Below, piece by piece: positions 1 to 9,755 of a DNA stretch of 64,000 nt. Location of the stretch: contig JAWLAO010000002.1 in assembly GCA_041395445.1 (NCBI GenBank), forward strand, positions 62,001-126,000. Reading direction: 5' to 3'. Numbering within the stretch: position 1 is the first letter of the stretch; every line of letters begins with the position of its first letter. This DNA comes from Gammaproteobacteria bacterium (lineage in GTDB: Bacteria; Pseudomonadota; Gammaproteobacteria; Xanthomonadales; Marinicellaceae). The notes beneath the pieces were generated by a model, which was given only the letters and a program-made list of their open reading frames with translations, had not been told where the DNA came from and made no database searches. The position numbers and the translations under genes were made by a program.

Positions 1-1
1 A

Positions 2-817
2 TATATTTTTGGAGTTAAAAACAAAATTCATATCATCGATTTGGCTCAAACTCAAAGTCTAATGAAAGATGCTTTGAACTATATGAGTTCATTGGCATCT
101 CGCCGCGGTAAAATTTTATTTGTTGGTACAAAACGTGCAGCCAGCAAAGCAATGCAAAGAGAAGCACAAAGATGTGGTATGCCGTATGTTTCTCATCGTT
201 GGTTGGGCGGCATGATGACAAACTACAAAACTGTTAAACAATCAATTGGTCGAATTCGTGAAATCGAAGCCATGAAAGAAGATGGTCGTATGGCAAAATT
301 GATTAAAAAAGAACAGTTGGAATACAAAAAAGAACTGACTAAACTGGAAAAAAGTTTGGGTGGTATCAAAGATATGGCTGGTGTTCCTGATGCAATGTTC
401 ATCGTTGATACTCAACACGAGTCAATTGCAATTAAAGAGGCAAACACTTTAGGTATTCCTGTTATTGCGGTTGTTGATACAAACAACTCTTATGACGGCG
501 TTGATTACATCATTCCAGGAAATGATGATGCAATGAAAGCAGTTAATCTGTATGCTGCAACTGTAGCAGATGCGATTCTTGAAGGACGTGCTTCTATGCC
601 AAGTCCTGCTGAAGTTGAAGAAGTAAAGCCAAAAGCAAAAAAAGTAGTTTCGAAATCTAAGGAAGAAAAAGAAGTAAAAACTGAGGACGATGCGGTAGAA
701 CAAGCTGATGCACAGGCTGAAGAAAAAACTGAAGCTAAAAAAGTAGCTAAGAAAACGACCAAGAAAAAAGTCGCAAAGAAAACAACTAAGAAAACAGTCG
801 CTAAAAAAGAAGACTAA
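2..817 (+). CDS. rpsB: 30S ribosomal protein S2 (5' end cut by window)
   Basis: Small-subunit protein S2. The reading frame is open from base 2 (Tyr-Ile-Phe-Gly-Val-Lys-Asn-Lys-Ile-His-Ile-Ile), the conserved S2 segment that lies about 30 residues from the usual N-terminus, so the true start is left of the window and an apparent TTG start at 41 is internal. S2 landmarks follow: GKILFVGTKRAA, HRWLGGMMTNYKT, PDAMFIVDTQHE, and IPGNDDAMKAV. The family usually ends near residue 240. Here a tail of about 60 residues follows, first Glu/Ala/Lys-rich, then lysine-rich with the near-repeat KKVAKKTTKK. tsf follows, as in most bacteria. The identity is certain; the role of the tail is unknown. Confidence 0.97.
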   Translation, partial: YIFGVKNKIHIIDLAQTQSLMKDALNYMSSLASRRGKILFVGTKRAASKAMQREAQRCGMPYVSHRWLGGMMTNYKTVKQSIGRIREIEAMKEDGRMAKLIKKEQLEYKKELTKLEKSLGGIKDMAGVPDAMFIVDTQHESIAIKEANTLGIPVIAVVDTNNSYDGVDYIIPGNDDAMKAVNLYAATVADAILEGRASMPSPAEVEEVKPKAKKVVSKSKEEKEVKTEDDAVEQADAQAEEKTEAKKVAKKTTKKKVAKKTTKKTVAKKED

Positions 818-838
818 TCTTCTTCGAACAGAAAAGTG

Positions 839-869
839 ATAACCCTTCGGTCACAAACCCTAGGGTTAT
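839..869 (+). terminator. Hairpin between rpsB and tsf, possible attenuating terminator
   Basis: ATAACCCT (839-846) pairs with AGGGTTAT (862-869). Within it lies a competing palindrome AACCCTAGGGTT (856-867). The downstream tract TATTTATTAA is only weakly U-rich, so partial termination or RNA processing between rpsB and tsf is more likely than full termination. Confidence 0.4.
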
Positions 870-918
870 TTATTAACTGAGATACTAGAAAATTATAATA
901 TAACAAGAGGATTTAAAC

Positions 919-1797
919 ATGAGCATAACAGCTTCAATGGTTAAAGAACTAAGAGAGCGTACCGGTGCCGGTATGATGGAATGTAAAAATGCATTGGTAG
1001 CTTCAAACGGAGATATTGAAGTAGCAATCGAAGAAATGCGCAAATCTGGAGCAGCAAAGGCAGCTAAAAAATCAAGCCGTGTTGCGGCTGAAGGTGTCAT
1101 CAAAATTGCTATTTCAGATGATGGTAAAAAAGTAACAATGGTTGAAATCAATAGTGAAACAGACTTTGTTGCTAAAGATGCTAATTTCCTGTTATTCGCT
1201 GATAAAGTAGTCAATGCCGCAGTGCAATCAGGCACGGAAGATGTTGCTGAATTAATGACTCAATCTGTCGAAGGCGGTGATTTAGAGACTGTCAGAGAAG
1301 CACTTGTTGCAAAAATTGGTGAAAATATTCAGGTTAGACGCATTACTCAAATGCAAGCAAGCGAAGGTATCTTTGCTCACTATTTGCATGGAGTAAAAAT
1401 TGGTGTTGTTGTTAATTTAAGTAAAGATGATGCTGAATTAGCAAAAGACATTGCTATGCACATCGCGGCAGTTAATCCTGATTTTGTTAAAGAATCTGAT
1501 GTCCCTGCTGAAGTTGTTGCAAAAGAAAAAGAAATTTTAATGGCACAAGTTGAAGAAAGCGGCAAGCCTGCTGAAATCGTTGAAAAAATGATTGGTGGCA
1601 GATTGCGTAAGTTTTTGGCAGGAATCACATTGTACGGACAAGCTTTTGTAAAAGATCCGGATGTGACAGTAGAAAAATTATTGAAAAGCTCAGGAGCAGA
1701 TGTGTTATCATTTACCCGTATGGAAGTTGGCGAAGGAATCGAGAAAAAAGAAGATAACTTTGCAGAAGAGGTAATGGCACAGGCTCGTGGAGAGTAA
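919..1797 (+). CDS. tsf: Elongation factor Ts
   Basis: Guanine nucleotide exchange factor that regenerates EF-Tu-GTP during translation elongation. The N-terminal UBA-like segment carries the family signature RTGAGMMECKNAL, followed by the core with INSETDFVAKD-type sequence and the C-terminal module. At 292 residues it is near the usual gammaproteobacterial length (about 283). The ATG is preceded by AAGAGGA at suitable spacing. It lies about 100 bp after rpsB, separated by a hairpin, and its stop overlaps the GTG start of pyrH by 11 bp, indicating tight coupling. Confidence 0.97.
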   Translation: MSITASMVKELRERTGAGMMECKNALVASNGDIEVAIEEMRKSGAAKAAKKSSRVAAEGVIKIAISDDGKKVTMVEINSETDFVAKDANFLLFADKVVNAAVQSGTEDVAELMTQSVEGGDLETVREALVAKIGENIQVRRITQMQASEGIFAHYLHGVKIGVVVNLSKDDAELAKDIAMHIAAVNPDFVKESDVPAEVVAKEKEILMAQVEESGKPAEIVEKMIGGRLRKFLAGITLYGQAFVKDPDVTVEKLLKSSGADVLSFTRMEVGEGIEKKEDNFAEEVMAQARGE

Positions 1798-2509
1798 TTC
1801 ATTAAAATATAAACGTATCCTCCTCAAACTCAGTGGTGAAGCACTCATGGGCGAGGAGGATTACGGTATTGATCCTAAAGTAATCAACAGGATTGCAGAG
1901 GAAATTCATCAAATACACCAACTCGGTGTTCAAGTTGGTATCGTTATCGGTGGCGGGAATATTTTTCGCGGAGCCGGTCTTGCCAAATCAGGTATTGATC
2001 GTGTAACGGGCGATCACATGGGAATGCTGGCAACAGTCATGAATTCATTGGCATTGCAAAATGCAATTGAGAAACAAGGAACGAAAGTTCGAGTGATGTC
2101 AGCGATTCAAATTCACGAGGTTTGCGAGGATTATATTCGTCGTCGAGCCATCAGACATCTGGAAAAAGGGAATATTACGGTATTTGCTGCAGGAATCGGA
2201 AACCCATTTTTTACAACTGATTCTGCCGCCAGTTTGCGAGCAATTGAAGTCAACGCTGAAGTGGTATTAAAAGCTACCAAGGTTGATGGTGTGTATTCTG
2301 CCGATCCGGTAAAAGATAATAATGCCATTAAATATGATACGCTGACTTACGATGAAGTGATTGAAAATAAACTTGCAGTTATGGATACTGCGGCTGTTGT
2401 TTTATGTAGAGATCAAGGAATGCCAATTCGTATTTTTAATATGGGTCAATCCGGCGCACTGATGAAAATTGTAAAAGGCGAAAATATCGGAACGATTGTT
2501 CAAAATTAA
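1787..2509 (+). CDS. pyrH: Uridylate kinase (UMP kinase)
   Basis: Phosphorylates UMP to UDP with ATP in pyrimidine nucleotide synthesis; cytoplasmic hexamer of the amino-acid kinase fold. Seen: N-terminal RILLKLSGEAL, glycine loop IGGGNIFRG, DHMGMLATVMN, and the nucleotide-binding TKVDGVYSADP stretch. The 240-residue length is typical. Start is GTG at 1787, inside the end of tsf (11-bp overlap); no ATG precedes the conserved N-terminus. It is followed almost immediately by frr, the usual order tsf-pyrH-frr. Confidence 0.96.
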   Translation: MESNSLKYKRILLKLSGEALMGEEDYGIDPKVINRIAEEIHQIHQLGVQVGIVIGGGNIFRGAGLAKSGIDRVTGDHMGMLATVMNSLALQNAIEKQGTKVRVMSAIQIHEVCEDYIRRRAIRHLEKGNITVFAAGIGNPFFTTDSAASLRAIEVNAEVVLKATKVDGVYSADPVKDNNAIKYDTLTYDEVIENKLAVMDTAAVVLCRDQGMPIRIFNMGQSGALMKIVKGENIGTIVQN

Positions 2510-2522
2510 TAAAGGTGATGTG

Positions 2523-3080
2523 ATGATTAACGAAATTCTAGAAGATGCAAAAACAAGAATGGGCAAAAGTGTTGAATCTCTGAAAGGTGATTTGGCAGGG
2601 GTCAGAACCGGTCGTGCGAATACAGCATTGATTGATGGATTGACAGTCAGTTACTATGGCAATGCGACACCAATCAATCAGGTCGCCAATGTTGCGGTTG
2701 CGGATTCCAGAACTTTAACAATCACACCTTGGGAAAAAGACATGGTTGCTCCGATTGAGAAAGCCATAATGACCTCATCTTTGGGTTTGAATCCTGTTAG
2801 TGCCGGCATGGTTATCAGGCTTCCATTACCACCATTAACTGAAGAACGCAGAAAGGAAATGGTAAAAGTGGTTCACGGGCATGGCGAGAATTGCAAAATT
2901 GCTATCCGTAACATCCGCAGAGATGCGAACCAGCATTTAAAAACCTTACAAAACGAAAAAGAAATCACAGAAGATGAACTTCATGGTTCTGAGCAACAAG
3001 TGCAAGAATTGACTAATCAATTTGTTGCTAAAGTGGACTCAGTGGTTCAGGAAAAAGAAAAAGAATTGATGGAAGTCTAG
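2523..3080 (+). CDS. frr: Ribosome recycling factor
   Basis: Splits post-termination ribosomes together with EF-G. The ATG at 2523 gives 185 residues, exactly the usual length, with MINEILEDAKTRMGKS at the N-terminus. AAAGGTG at 2511-2517 is its ribosome binding site, so an upstream TTG in frame at 2496 is not needed. Conserved motifs are VRTGRAN, the DSRTLTI region, GLNPVSAG and RLPLPPLTEERRKE, plus IRRDAN in the helical domain. It sits 13 bp after pyrH and 26 bp before uppS. Confidence 0.97.
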   Translation: MINEILEDAKTRMGKSVESLKGDLAGVRTGRANTALIDGLTVSYYGNATPINQVANVAVADSRTLTITPWEKDMVAPIEKAIMTSSLGLNPVSAGMVIRLPLPPLTEERRKEMVKVVHGHGENCKIAIRNIRRDANQHLKTLQNEKEITEDELHGSEQQVQELTNQFVAKVDSVVQEKEKELMEV

Positions 3081-3106
3081 TTCAAGTACTTTTTTGAGCC
3101 TGAGCC

Positions 3107-3850
3107 TTGAATTCTGAAACATCAAAAATCCCGCAACATGTTGCCATTATTATGGATGGCAACGGTCGCTGGGCAACTCAAAGAAATAAGTATCGAACAA
3201 CAGGCCACAAAGCAGGGGTTGAATCTGTACGCAAAACCATCAAACAAGCATCAAAACTTGGAATCAAATACTTAACTCTTTTTGCTTTTAGCAGTGAGAA
3301 CTGGTCTCGCCCGCAAAAGGAAGTTTCCCGTTTGATGGAATTATTCACCCGTGCACTGAAAAAAGAAGTTCCCGAATTGCATGAAAATGGCGTTAAACTG
3401 AGATTCGTTGGAGATCTTGAGAGGTTTTCAGAAGGCTTAAGAAAACGCATGGAACATGTTTCTGACTTAACATCAAGTAATAATAAAATGACTCTCACTA
3501 TTGCAATTAACTATGGTGGGCGCTGGGATATAGTTAATGCTGCCAAACAAATTTGTACGCAAGTTCTAAACAATCAATTTGACGCAAATCAGATTGACGA
3601 AAAAGTATTTGAACAATTTCTTTGTACCACGGATATACCAAATCCGGATTTGCTCATAAGAACCGGTGGTGAGCAAAGAATTTCAAATTTTCTATTGTGG
3701 CAACTCGCTTATTCCGAGTTATATTTTACAGAAGTTTTATGGCCGGATTTTGATGGAAATTGTTTGAATGATGCGATTCTCGATTTTCAACAAAGAGAGC
3801 GTCGTTTTGGTAAAACTTCAAAACAAATAAAAGAACAAAAAAATGCTTAA
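3107..3850 (+). CDS. uppS: Undecaprenyl diphosphate synthase (cis-prenyltransferase)
   Basis: Condenses farnesyl diphosphate with isopentenyl diphosphate units to give the C55 lipid carrier of peptidoglycan and O-antigen precursors. The catalytic motif IMDGNGRWA and the signature LIRTGGEQRISNFLLWQLAY followed by SELYF are present; 247 residues is normal. A TGA stop at 3101 and no upstream ATG leave TTG at 3107 as the only plausible start, a rare initiation codon. The end overlaps cdsA by 8 bp. The gene order frr-uppS-cdsA-dxr-rseP is standard. Confidence 0.96.
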   Translation: MNSETSKIPQHVAIIMDGNGRWATQRNKYRTTGHKAGVESVRKTIKQASKLGIKYLTLFAFSSENWSRPQKEVSRLMELFTRALKKEVPELHENGVKLRFVGDLERFSEGLRKRMEHVSDLTSSNNKMTLTIAINYGGRWDIVNAAKQICTQVLNNQFDANQIDEKVFEQFLCTTDIPNPDLLIRTGGEQRISNFLLWQLAYSELYFTEVLWPDFDGNCLNDAILDFQQRERRFGKTSKQIKEQKNA

Positions 3851-4640
3851 ACAACGAATTTTAACTGCAATTTTACTTGGGCCGGCAGTGCTGGCGATTA
3901 TTTGGTATGGGAACACACTGGCGTTTACCACATTAATTGCATTAATCTCGTTCATGATTTGCTATGAATGGTGCCAGATTGTTCGAAATGCCAAAGTGAA
4001 TTCCTTGATTGTAGCGACAGTGATTACAACTTGCATTTTCCTATTCGAGTATTCAACATTTATTGTGATTGAAGCAGAAAGGATTTTCATTTCAGCAATC
4101 ATTTTATGGATGATATGTTTGTTTTGGCTTTTCAATCCACAAGGAGGAAAAGACAAATACACTGTAAAATATGCGTTAGGAGTTGGTGTTTTGCTACTAT
4201 TTGCAGCGTCAATGTTAACCTTGCATAAAATGAGCCCGAATGGTCATTTGATAACATTGTTTTTATTTTTATTGATTTGGATTGCTGATATTGGGGCTTA
4301 TGTTTCGGGAAAAAGTTTTGGAAAACATAAACTTGCCAAACAAATCAGCCCGGGAAAAACGATTGAAGGTCTCATCGGTGCTTTGGTATTTACCGCTGTA
4401 TTTGGTTATTTTGTTGCCGGATGGCTCAATCAGGATTGGTTGTATTTTGTTGTCGCTTTTCCCATCATTGCTGTTGTATCTGTGATTGGAGATTTATTTG
4501 CCAGTTTATTGAAAAGACAGGCACAGGTAAAAGACAGTGGTCATTTATTACCCGGGCATGGTGGATTTCTGGATCGATTTGATTCACTAATTGCTGCTTC
4601 GCCTTTTTATTTTGCATTTATACATTTTCTGAAGTTGTAA
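3843..4640 (+). CDS. cdsA: Phosphatidate cytidylyltransferase
   Basis: Inner-membrane enzyme making CDP-diacylglycerol from phosphatidic acid and CTP, the entry to phospholipid synthesis. It has about seven or eight hydrophobic segments, and the C-terminal family signature KDSGHLLPGHGGFLDRFDS plus the preceding DIGAYVSGKSFGKHKLA and SPGKTIEG segment. The 265-residue length is usual. It starts within uppS and ends 6 bp before dxr, so translation is probably coupled. Confidence 0.95.
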   Translation: MLKQRILTAILLGPAVLAIIWYGNTLAFTTLIALISFMICYEWCQIVRNAKVNSLIVATVITTCIFLFEYSTFIVIEAERIFISAIILWMICLFWLFNPQGGKDKYTVKYALGVGVLLLFAASMLTLHKMSPNGHLITLFLFLLIWIADIGAYVSGKSFGKHKLAKQISPGKTIEGLIGALVFTAVFGYFVAGWLNQDWLYFVVAFPIIAVVSVIGDLFASLLKRQAQVKDSGHLLPGHGGFLDRFDSLIAASPFYFAFIHFLKL

Positions 4641-4646
4641 ACCGCA

Positions 4647-5831
4647 ATGTCCAATTCCCCAAAAAATCTGGTTGTTTTAGGAGCAACCGGTTCGATTGGT
4701 GACAGCACTTTGGATATTATTGCCAGGCATCCTGAGAAATTTAATCTGGTTGCGATTAGTGGTCACAAAAATGTCGATAAATTAACTAAGCTTTGTGAAA
4801 AATTTAATCCTCGATATGTAGTGATTTCGGATGAATCGTTATACCTTCAATTAGCTGAAAATATTTCAAATTTAAATATTAAAACCAAAGTTTTGGCTGG
4901 TGAAAGTGAACTTGAAACGATTTGCACTTTACCCGAAGTGGATATGGTCGTGGCAGCTATAGTTGGAAGTGCGGGAATGAAACCGGTATTGGCGACTGTA
5001 AAAGCAGGTAAAGATTTGTTGTTAGCTAATAAAGAAGCTTTAGTAGTTGCCGGTGATCTGGTCATGTCGGCAGCAAAAAAATCCCAATCGAACATAATCC
5101 CTTTGGATAGCGAACATAATGCCATTTATCAATGTTTACCTGATAATTATTCGATTGGAGAAACACCCAAAAGTGTCGATAAAATCATTCTGACGGCTTC
5201 CGGTGGACCGTTTTGGAACAAACCAATTGAGGAATTTTCTCATATCACCCCGGAGCAGGCATGTGCGCATCCGAATTGGGATATGGGCAGGAAAATTTCC
5301 GTTGATTCTGCAACGCTCATGAATAAAGGTCTGGAAGTGATAGAGGCTTATTGGTTGTTTAATATGCCAATCAACAGAATTGATGTGCATGTTCATCCAC
5401 AGAGTATTATTCATTCGCTGGTCTGTTTTAAAGATGGCTCCTTGTTGGCTCAACTCGGAGAACCGGATATGCGAATTCCGATTTCTTACGGCTTGGGTTT
5501 GGGCGACAGATTGACATCAGGAGCCAAGACCATAAATTTACTTGAGCATGGAAAACTGAATTTTATTGAGCCGGATTATCACAAATTTCCATGTTTGAGA
5601 TTAGCCAGAGATTCCATTGAATCCGGTGGAACAGCAATGGCGGTATTGAATATTGCAAACGAAGTGGTTGTCGATGCTTTTTTAAATCATAAAATACCAT
5701 TCACTTCAATTGCAGAAATTAACCAAAAAGTTCTGGAACATGTTAGTATTGAGCCTGTCTCAAGTCTGGAGCAGTTATTAGAATTGGATATTGAAGTCAG
5801 AAGTCTGACCTCACAATTAATTGTCAATTAA
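4647..5831 (+). CDS. dxr: 1-deoxy-D-xylulose 5-phosphate reductoisomerase
   Basis: First committed step of the MEP isoprenoid pathway: DXP to MEP with NADPH. The NADPH-binding GATGSIGDSTLDII sits at the N-terminus, then LANKEALVVAG, the metal/substrate segment PLDSEHNAIYQCL, and the NWDMGRKISVDSATLMNKG region. Its 394 residues match the family. The pathway link with uppS upstream and ispH at 55.4 kb is consistent: the genome uses the MEP route. Confidence 0.97.
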   Translation: MSNSPKNLVVLGATGSIGDSTLDIIARHPEKFNLVAISGHKNVDKLTKLCEKFNPRYVVISDESLYLQLAENISNLNIKTKVLAGESELETICTLPEVDMVVAAIVGSAGMKPVLATVKAGKDLLLANKEALVVAGDLVMSAAKKSQSNIIPLDSEHNAIYQCLPDNYSIGETPKSVDKIILTASGGPFWNKPIEEFSHITPEQACAHPNWDMGRKISVDSATLMNKGLEVIEAYWLFNMPINRIDVHVHPQSIIHSLVCFKDGSLLAQLGEPDMRIPISYGLGLGDRLTSGAKTINLLEHGKLNFIEPDYHKFPCLRLARDSIESGGTAMAVLNIANEVVVDAFLNHKIPFTSIAEINQKVLEHVSIEPVSSLEQLLELDIEVRSLTSQLIVN

Positions 5832-5836
5832 GAATC

Positions 5837-7210
5837 ATGTTAGAGTTTATCAGTTCAGTTTGGTGGATGATTGTCACTCTTGGAATATTAGTCACTTTCC
5901 ATGAGTATGGACATTATTGGGTTGCTAAAAAATTTGGAGTCAAAATCCTTAAATTTAGTATTGGCTACGGCAAGTTTTTCTGGTCGCGAAAAGATAAACA
6001 CGGAACCGAATTCGGTATCGCTCCGATTCCACTAGGTGGCTATGTCAAATTACTGGATACCCGAGATCCGGATGTTATTGTAACTGAAGCCGATAAGAAT
6101 TTGACTTATAACAGCAAACCGATTTGGCAGAAATCATTGATCATGTTTGCCGGACCGGGTTTTAATTTTATCTTGGCAGTATTGATGTTTTGGATGATGT
6201 TTGTTTACGGTAAAAATGAAATTCATCCTACCATCGGCGAGCCACAAAAAATAATGCTACAAGCTGGTGTTTTGGAAAAAGATCAAATCGTTGAACTCAA
6301 TGGTTACGAAGTAAAAACTTGGCAGGATGTGAGCTTAGAGTTAATAACCAATGGATTGGATAGACAAGACATCAGTATGAAAGTTAAACGTGACGATGGT
6401 TATGTTTATGATTTGCAACTCCCGCTTTCAAAGTTGCCCGATGATATTGAAGAGACAGAACTGTTTGATTATATTGGGATTAATCCATGGAGAGTCCCAA
6501 TCTCCAATCGCGTGGACGGTGTTGCTGAGAGCAAACCTGCTGAGATTGCCGGAATTAAAGCAGGGGACGTTATACTGGAAATTAACGGCGAAGAGACACC
6601 GGATTGGTATGCAGTAGTAGAGAAAATCAATAAGTATATTAAGGGTGAATTAAATCTGTTGATTTTACGAAATGGTAATACTTTTAATGTTACTATCTCG
6701 CAAAGTGTTTTTGATGAAATTGATAAGAATCGCAGGATTATTGGTATTTCATCAGAACAAACGGATGAGGAGTCCAGAGAGTTTTATCGTTCATTGGTAT
6801 TCAGTAACTCTTATGGCTTGCTTGATGCTGTACCGGCAGCTTTTAATGAAACTTGGCGAATGATTACAGTTTCAGTAGAAATGATGGGCAAAATTGTCAC
6901 CGGAAAGGCATCATTAAAGAACTTGTCCGGTCCAATTACCATAGCTCAGGTAGCCAATGATTCCGCATCCAGAGGAGTGGCATGGTTTTTGGGTTTTCTG
7001 GGTTTGGTGAGTTTGAGTTTGGGAATTATTAACTTGCTGCCTATCCCAATACTTGATGGTGGGCAGTTGGTATTTTTATTATTTGAAAAGATAAAAGGAG
7101 CTCCTTTATCTGAAGAATTTCAATTGAAAGGACAAACAATAGGAATAATTTTTCTACTTTGTTTCATGTCAATTGCATTTTATAACGACATTTTAAGACT
7201 GGTAACATAA
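5837..7210 (+). CDS. rseP: RIP metalloprotease RseP (site-2 protease)
   Basis: Inner-membrane zinc protease that cleaves anti-sigma factor RseA after DegS, activating the sigma-E envelope stress response, and clears signal peptides. The zinc motif HEYGH is at residues 22-26 in the first membrane segment and the second metal motif LDG is at about 406-408. Between them lie two PDZ-like regions (a clear one near SKPAEIAGIKAGDVILEING). The length of 457 is normal. It is placed 5 bp after dxr and before bamA, the usual order in gammaproteobacteria. Confidence 0.95.
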   Translation: MLEFISSVWWMIVTLGILVTFHEYGHYWVAKKFGVKILKFSIGYGKFFWSRKDKHGTEFGIAPIPLGGYVKLLDTRDPDVIVTEADKNLTYNSKPIWQKSLIMFAGPGFNFILAVLMFWMMFVYGKNEIHPTIGEPQKIMLQAGVLEKDQIVELNGYEVKTWQDVSLELITNGLDRQDISMKVKRDDGYVYDLQLPLSKLPDDIEETELFDYIGINPWRVPISNRVDGVAESKPAEIAGIKAGDVILEINGEETPDWYAVVEKINKYIKGELNLLILRNGNTFNVTISQSVFDEIDKNRRIIGISSEQTDEESREFYRSLVFSNSYGLLDAVPAAFNETWRMITVSVEMMGKIVTGKASLKNLSGPITIAQVANDSASRGVAWFLGFLGLVSLSLGIINLLPIPILDGGQLVFLLFEKIKGAPLSEEFQLKGQTIGIIFLLCFMSIAFYNDILRLVT

Positions 7211-7275
7211 AATAGTCTGTCGAAATATTAGTGAAGAGTAATCTTCAAATAAAAAATTAATAAAGAAAAGAAATT

Positions 7276-9741
7276 ATGATTAAATCATTATTGTTGATAA
7301 CACTACTGAGTTTAAGTTCTGTCGGATTTGCATTTGAATCGTTTGAAGTTGAGGATATTCGACTGGTTGGTGCTGACAGAATTTCACATGGAACAATATT
7401 TACATACCTGCCAATTGAAAAAGGTGATACTGTCACACAAAGCAGCGTTACACGTTCAATTAAATCCCTATTCAGAACCGGATATTTCAGTGATGTGAAA
7501 ATTTCAAGAGATGGTTCAGTTTTGGTTGTCAGTCTCACCGAAAGGCCAGCAATCGCATCGATTGATATTGATGGTAATAAAGCAATTAAAACGGAAGAAC
7601 TTTTAAAAGGCTTGCGTGATATTGGACTTGTTGAAGGTGAGGTGTTTGATAAGTTGCAATTGGATCGTGTGCAAAATGAATTAGTCAGACAGTATTATTC
7701 ACGCGGTAAATACAATGTAGTCGTTGATGCAAAGGTAAAAGAACTTGATCGTAATCGCGTAAGAGTGAATATCGACATTGATGAAGGCAAAGCTGCAAAA
7801 ATTAAACACATAAAGGTTGTGGGTAACACGGTCTTTACAGATGAAGAATTAATAGATACATTTGAGTCAGATACAACCAATTTATTATCTTGGTACTCAT
7901 CAGATGACCAGTACTCAAAAGAAAAACTCAATGGTGATTTGGAAAAACTGAAATCCTATTACATGGATAGAGGTTATATCGACTTTAATGTCGAGTCCGT
8001 ACAAGTCACAATTAGCCAAGATAAAAAAGCGATATATATCACTATCAATATCAGCGAAGGTAAACAATACACTTTCGGTGAGATGAAGGTGACCGGTGAT
8101 ATGGTGCTTGATAAAGAAATATTCGAAAGATTAATTGTCTCTGAAAAAGGTGAAATTTTTGCTCGAAATTTAACTGAAGCAACCTCTGAAAGAATGAAGT
8201 TGGTTCTAGGAAATGTGGGATATGCGTTTGCCGAAATCACTCCTGTTCCGGAAATTGATGAAGAAAAACTTGTGGTTGACATGACTTATTATGTCAGTCC
8301 CGGGAAAAGAGTTTACGTCAGAAAGATTAATTTTAACGGTAATATAAAAACTAAGGATGAGGTTTTAAGACGTGAAATGCGTCAGTTTGAAGGTGGTTGG
8401 TATTCTAAATCATTAGTAGAGCGTTCAAAAATACGTTTACAACAACAGCCATTTGTCGAAGAAGTTGAAATCGAAACTCCAAAAGTTCCGGGAACAGACG
8501 ATCAGGTTGATGTCGAAGTCACAATCAAGGAAAGAAACTCCGGACAGTTTACGTTTTCAGTCGGTTACTCTCAGGTGACAGGTATCAATACGGCTGTATC
8601 TGTATCGTTACAGAATCTTTTGGGAACCGGCAACACCTTATCATTTGCTGTGAATAATAGTAGTTACTTCAAACAGTTGAATGTTTTCTATGAAAACCCT
8701 TATTACACGGATGATGGTATCTCCAGAGGATTTAGTGTGAATTACTCAACTTCAAACTTTGGAGAAGCTAATATTGCTCGATACAGCTCCAGTAACGGTG
8801 GTGTAGGAATGCAAATGAGTTTCCCGATTTCAGAGTACGATAGAATATTTACCCGGTTGGCTTATGAAAGAAAATCAGTGAAAGCATTTTTAGGTTCGAC
8901 GGCATCATTGATATTTTCAGATTTATGTGCTCTTGGCGGATATACCTATTCAACACAACCATTATTACCAACAGGTGTGGAGTGGAATGGTTCAGACTGT
9001 TTACCTGAACCACAAGATCAACTGCCTCCAACTGATCCGATAGGAGTCCGTGATGGTGAGTTAATACCTTTTGAAGTGAGAAAGTCGTTCACATTTTTGA
9101 AAGCAGAAGCTCGTTGGTCACGCGATAGCCGGAATCGATATTTTAACCCTACAAGAGGTTCATATTATCGATTGGGAGCAGAGTTTTCAACCCCGGGAAG
9201 TACGGCCGAGTTTTACAAATTTGAAGCGAAAACAAATAAACTATTTCCGCTCACAGATAACCTGACTCTATCATTGACAGGAGAAATCGGTTACGGTGAT
9301 GGTTACGGAGAATCCGATAAACTACCGTTCTTTGAAAACTTTTTTGCTGGTGGAGTGAGCTCCGTCAGAGGTTATCGTGATAATACTCTAGGTCCGAAAT
9401 CATCCGTTTTGATAGACGAGTATCCTGATTTACCATTAACTTCAAAACCGGGTGATCCTGTTGGAGGAAGTTTGAAAACAGTTGGTTCCGTTGAGTTGGT
9501 TTTCCCAACTCCATTTGCAAAAGCAGGGAATACAGCTCGCTTGGCATGGTTTTGGGATTTTGGAAATGTATTCAGTAAATTTGATGATTTTGAAGCTCGT
9601 GAGTTCAGACATTCGACCGGTTTGGCGTTGAAGTGGCAGGCTCCTATCGGACCGATCATCATCAACTTTGCTTATCCGTTTAATGATGATAAATATGATG
9701 ATACTGAGACTGTTCAGTTCTCATTTGGTAACACATTCTGA
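7276..9741 (+). CDS. bamA: Outer membrane protein assembly factor BamA
   Basis: Central Omp85 subunit of the BAM complex, which folds beta-barrel proteins into the outer membrane. A signal peptide of about 20 residues ends near VGFAFES. Five POTRA domains follow (to about residue 420), then a 16-strand barrel with the lid-lock motif VSSVRGYRDN and a C-terminal Phe in VQFSFGNTF. The length of 821 is typical. Downstream skp and lpxD fit the conserved envelope-biogenesis cluster. Confidence 0.96.
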   Translation: MIKSLLLITLLSLSSVGFAFESFEVEDIRLVGADRISHGTIFTYLPIEKGDTVTQSSVTRSIKSLFRTGYFSDVKISRDGSVLVVSLTERPAIASIDIDGNKAIKTEELLKGLRDIGLVEGEVFDKLQLDRVQNELVRQYYSRGKYNVVVDAKVKELDRNRVRVNIDIDEGKAAKIKHIKVVGNTVFTDEELIDTFESDTTNLLSWYSSDDQYSKEKLNGDLEKLKSYYMDRGYIDFNVESVQVTISQDKKAIYITINISEGKQYTFGEMKVTGDMVLDKEIFERLIVSEKGEIFARNLTEATSERMKLVLGNVGYAFAEITPVPEIDEEKLVVDMTYYVSPGKRVYVRKINFNGNIKTKDEVLRREMRQFEGGWYSKSLVERSKIRLQQQPFVEEVEIETPKVPGTDDQVDVEVTIKERNSGQFTFSVGYSQVTGINTAVSVSLQNLLGTGNTLSFAVNNSSYFKQLNVFYENPYYTDDGISRGFSVNYSTSNFGEANIARYSSSNGGVGMQMSFPISEYDRIFTRLAYERKSVKAFLGSTASLIFSDLCALGGYTYSTQPLLPTGVEWNGSDCLPEPQDQLPPTDPIGVRDGELIPFEVRKSFTFLKAEARWSRDSRNRYFNPTRGSYYRLGAEFSTPGSTAEFYKFEAKTNKLFPLTDNLTLSLTGEIGYGDGYGESDKLPFFENFFAGGVSSVRGYRDNTLGPKSSVLIDEYPDLPLTSKPGDPVGGSLKTVGSVELVFPTPFAKAGNTARLAWFWDFGNVFSKFDDFEAREFRHSTGLALKWQAPIGPIIINFAYPFNDDKYDDTETVQFSFGNTF

Positions 9742-9755
9742 TTTAACATTATGGT

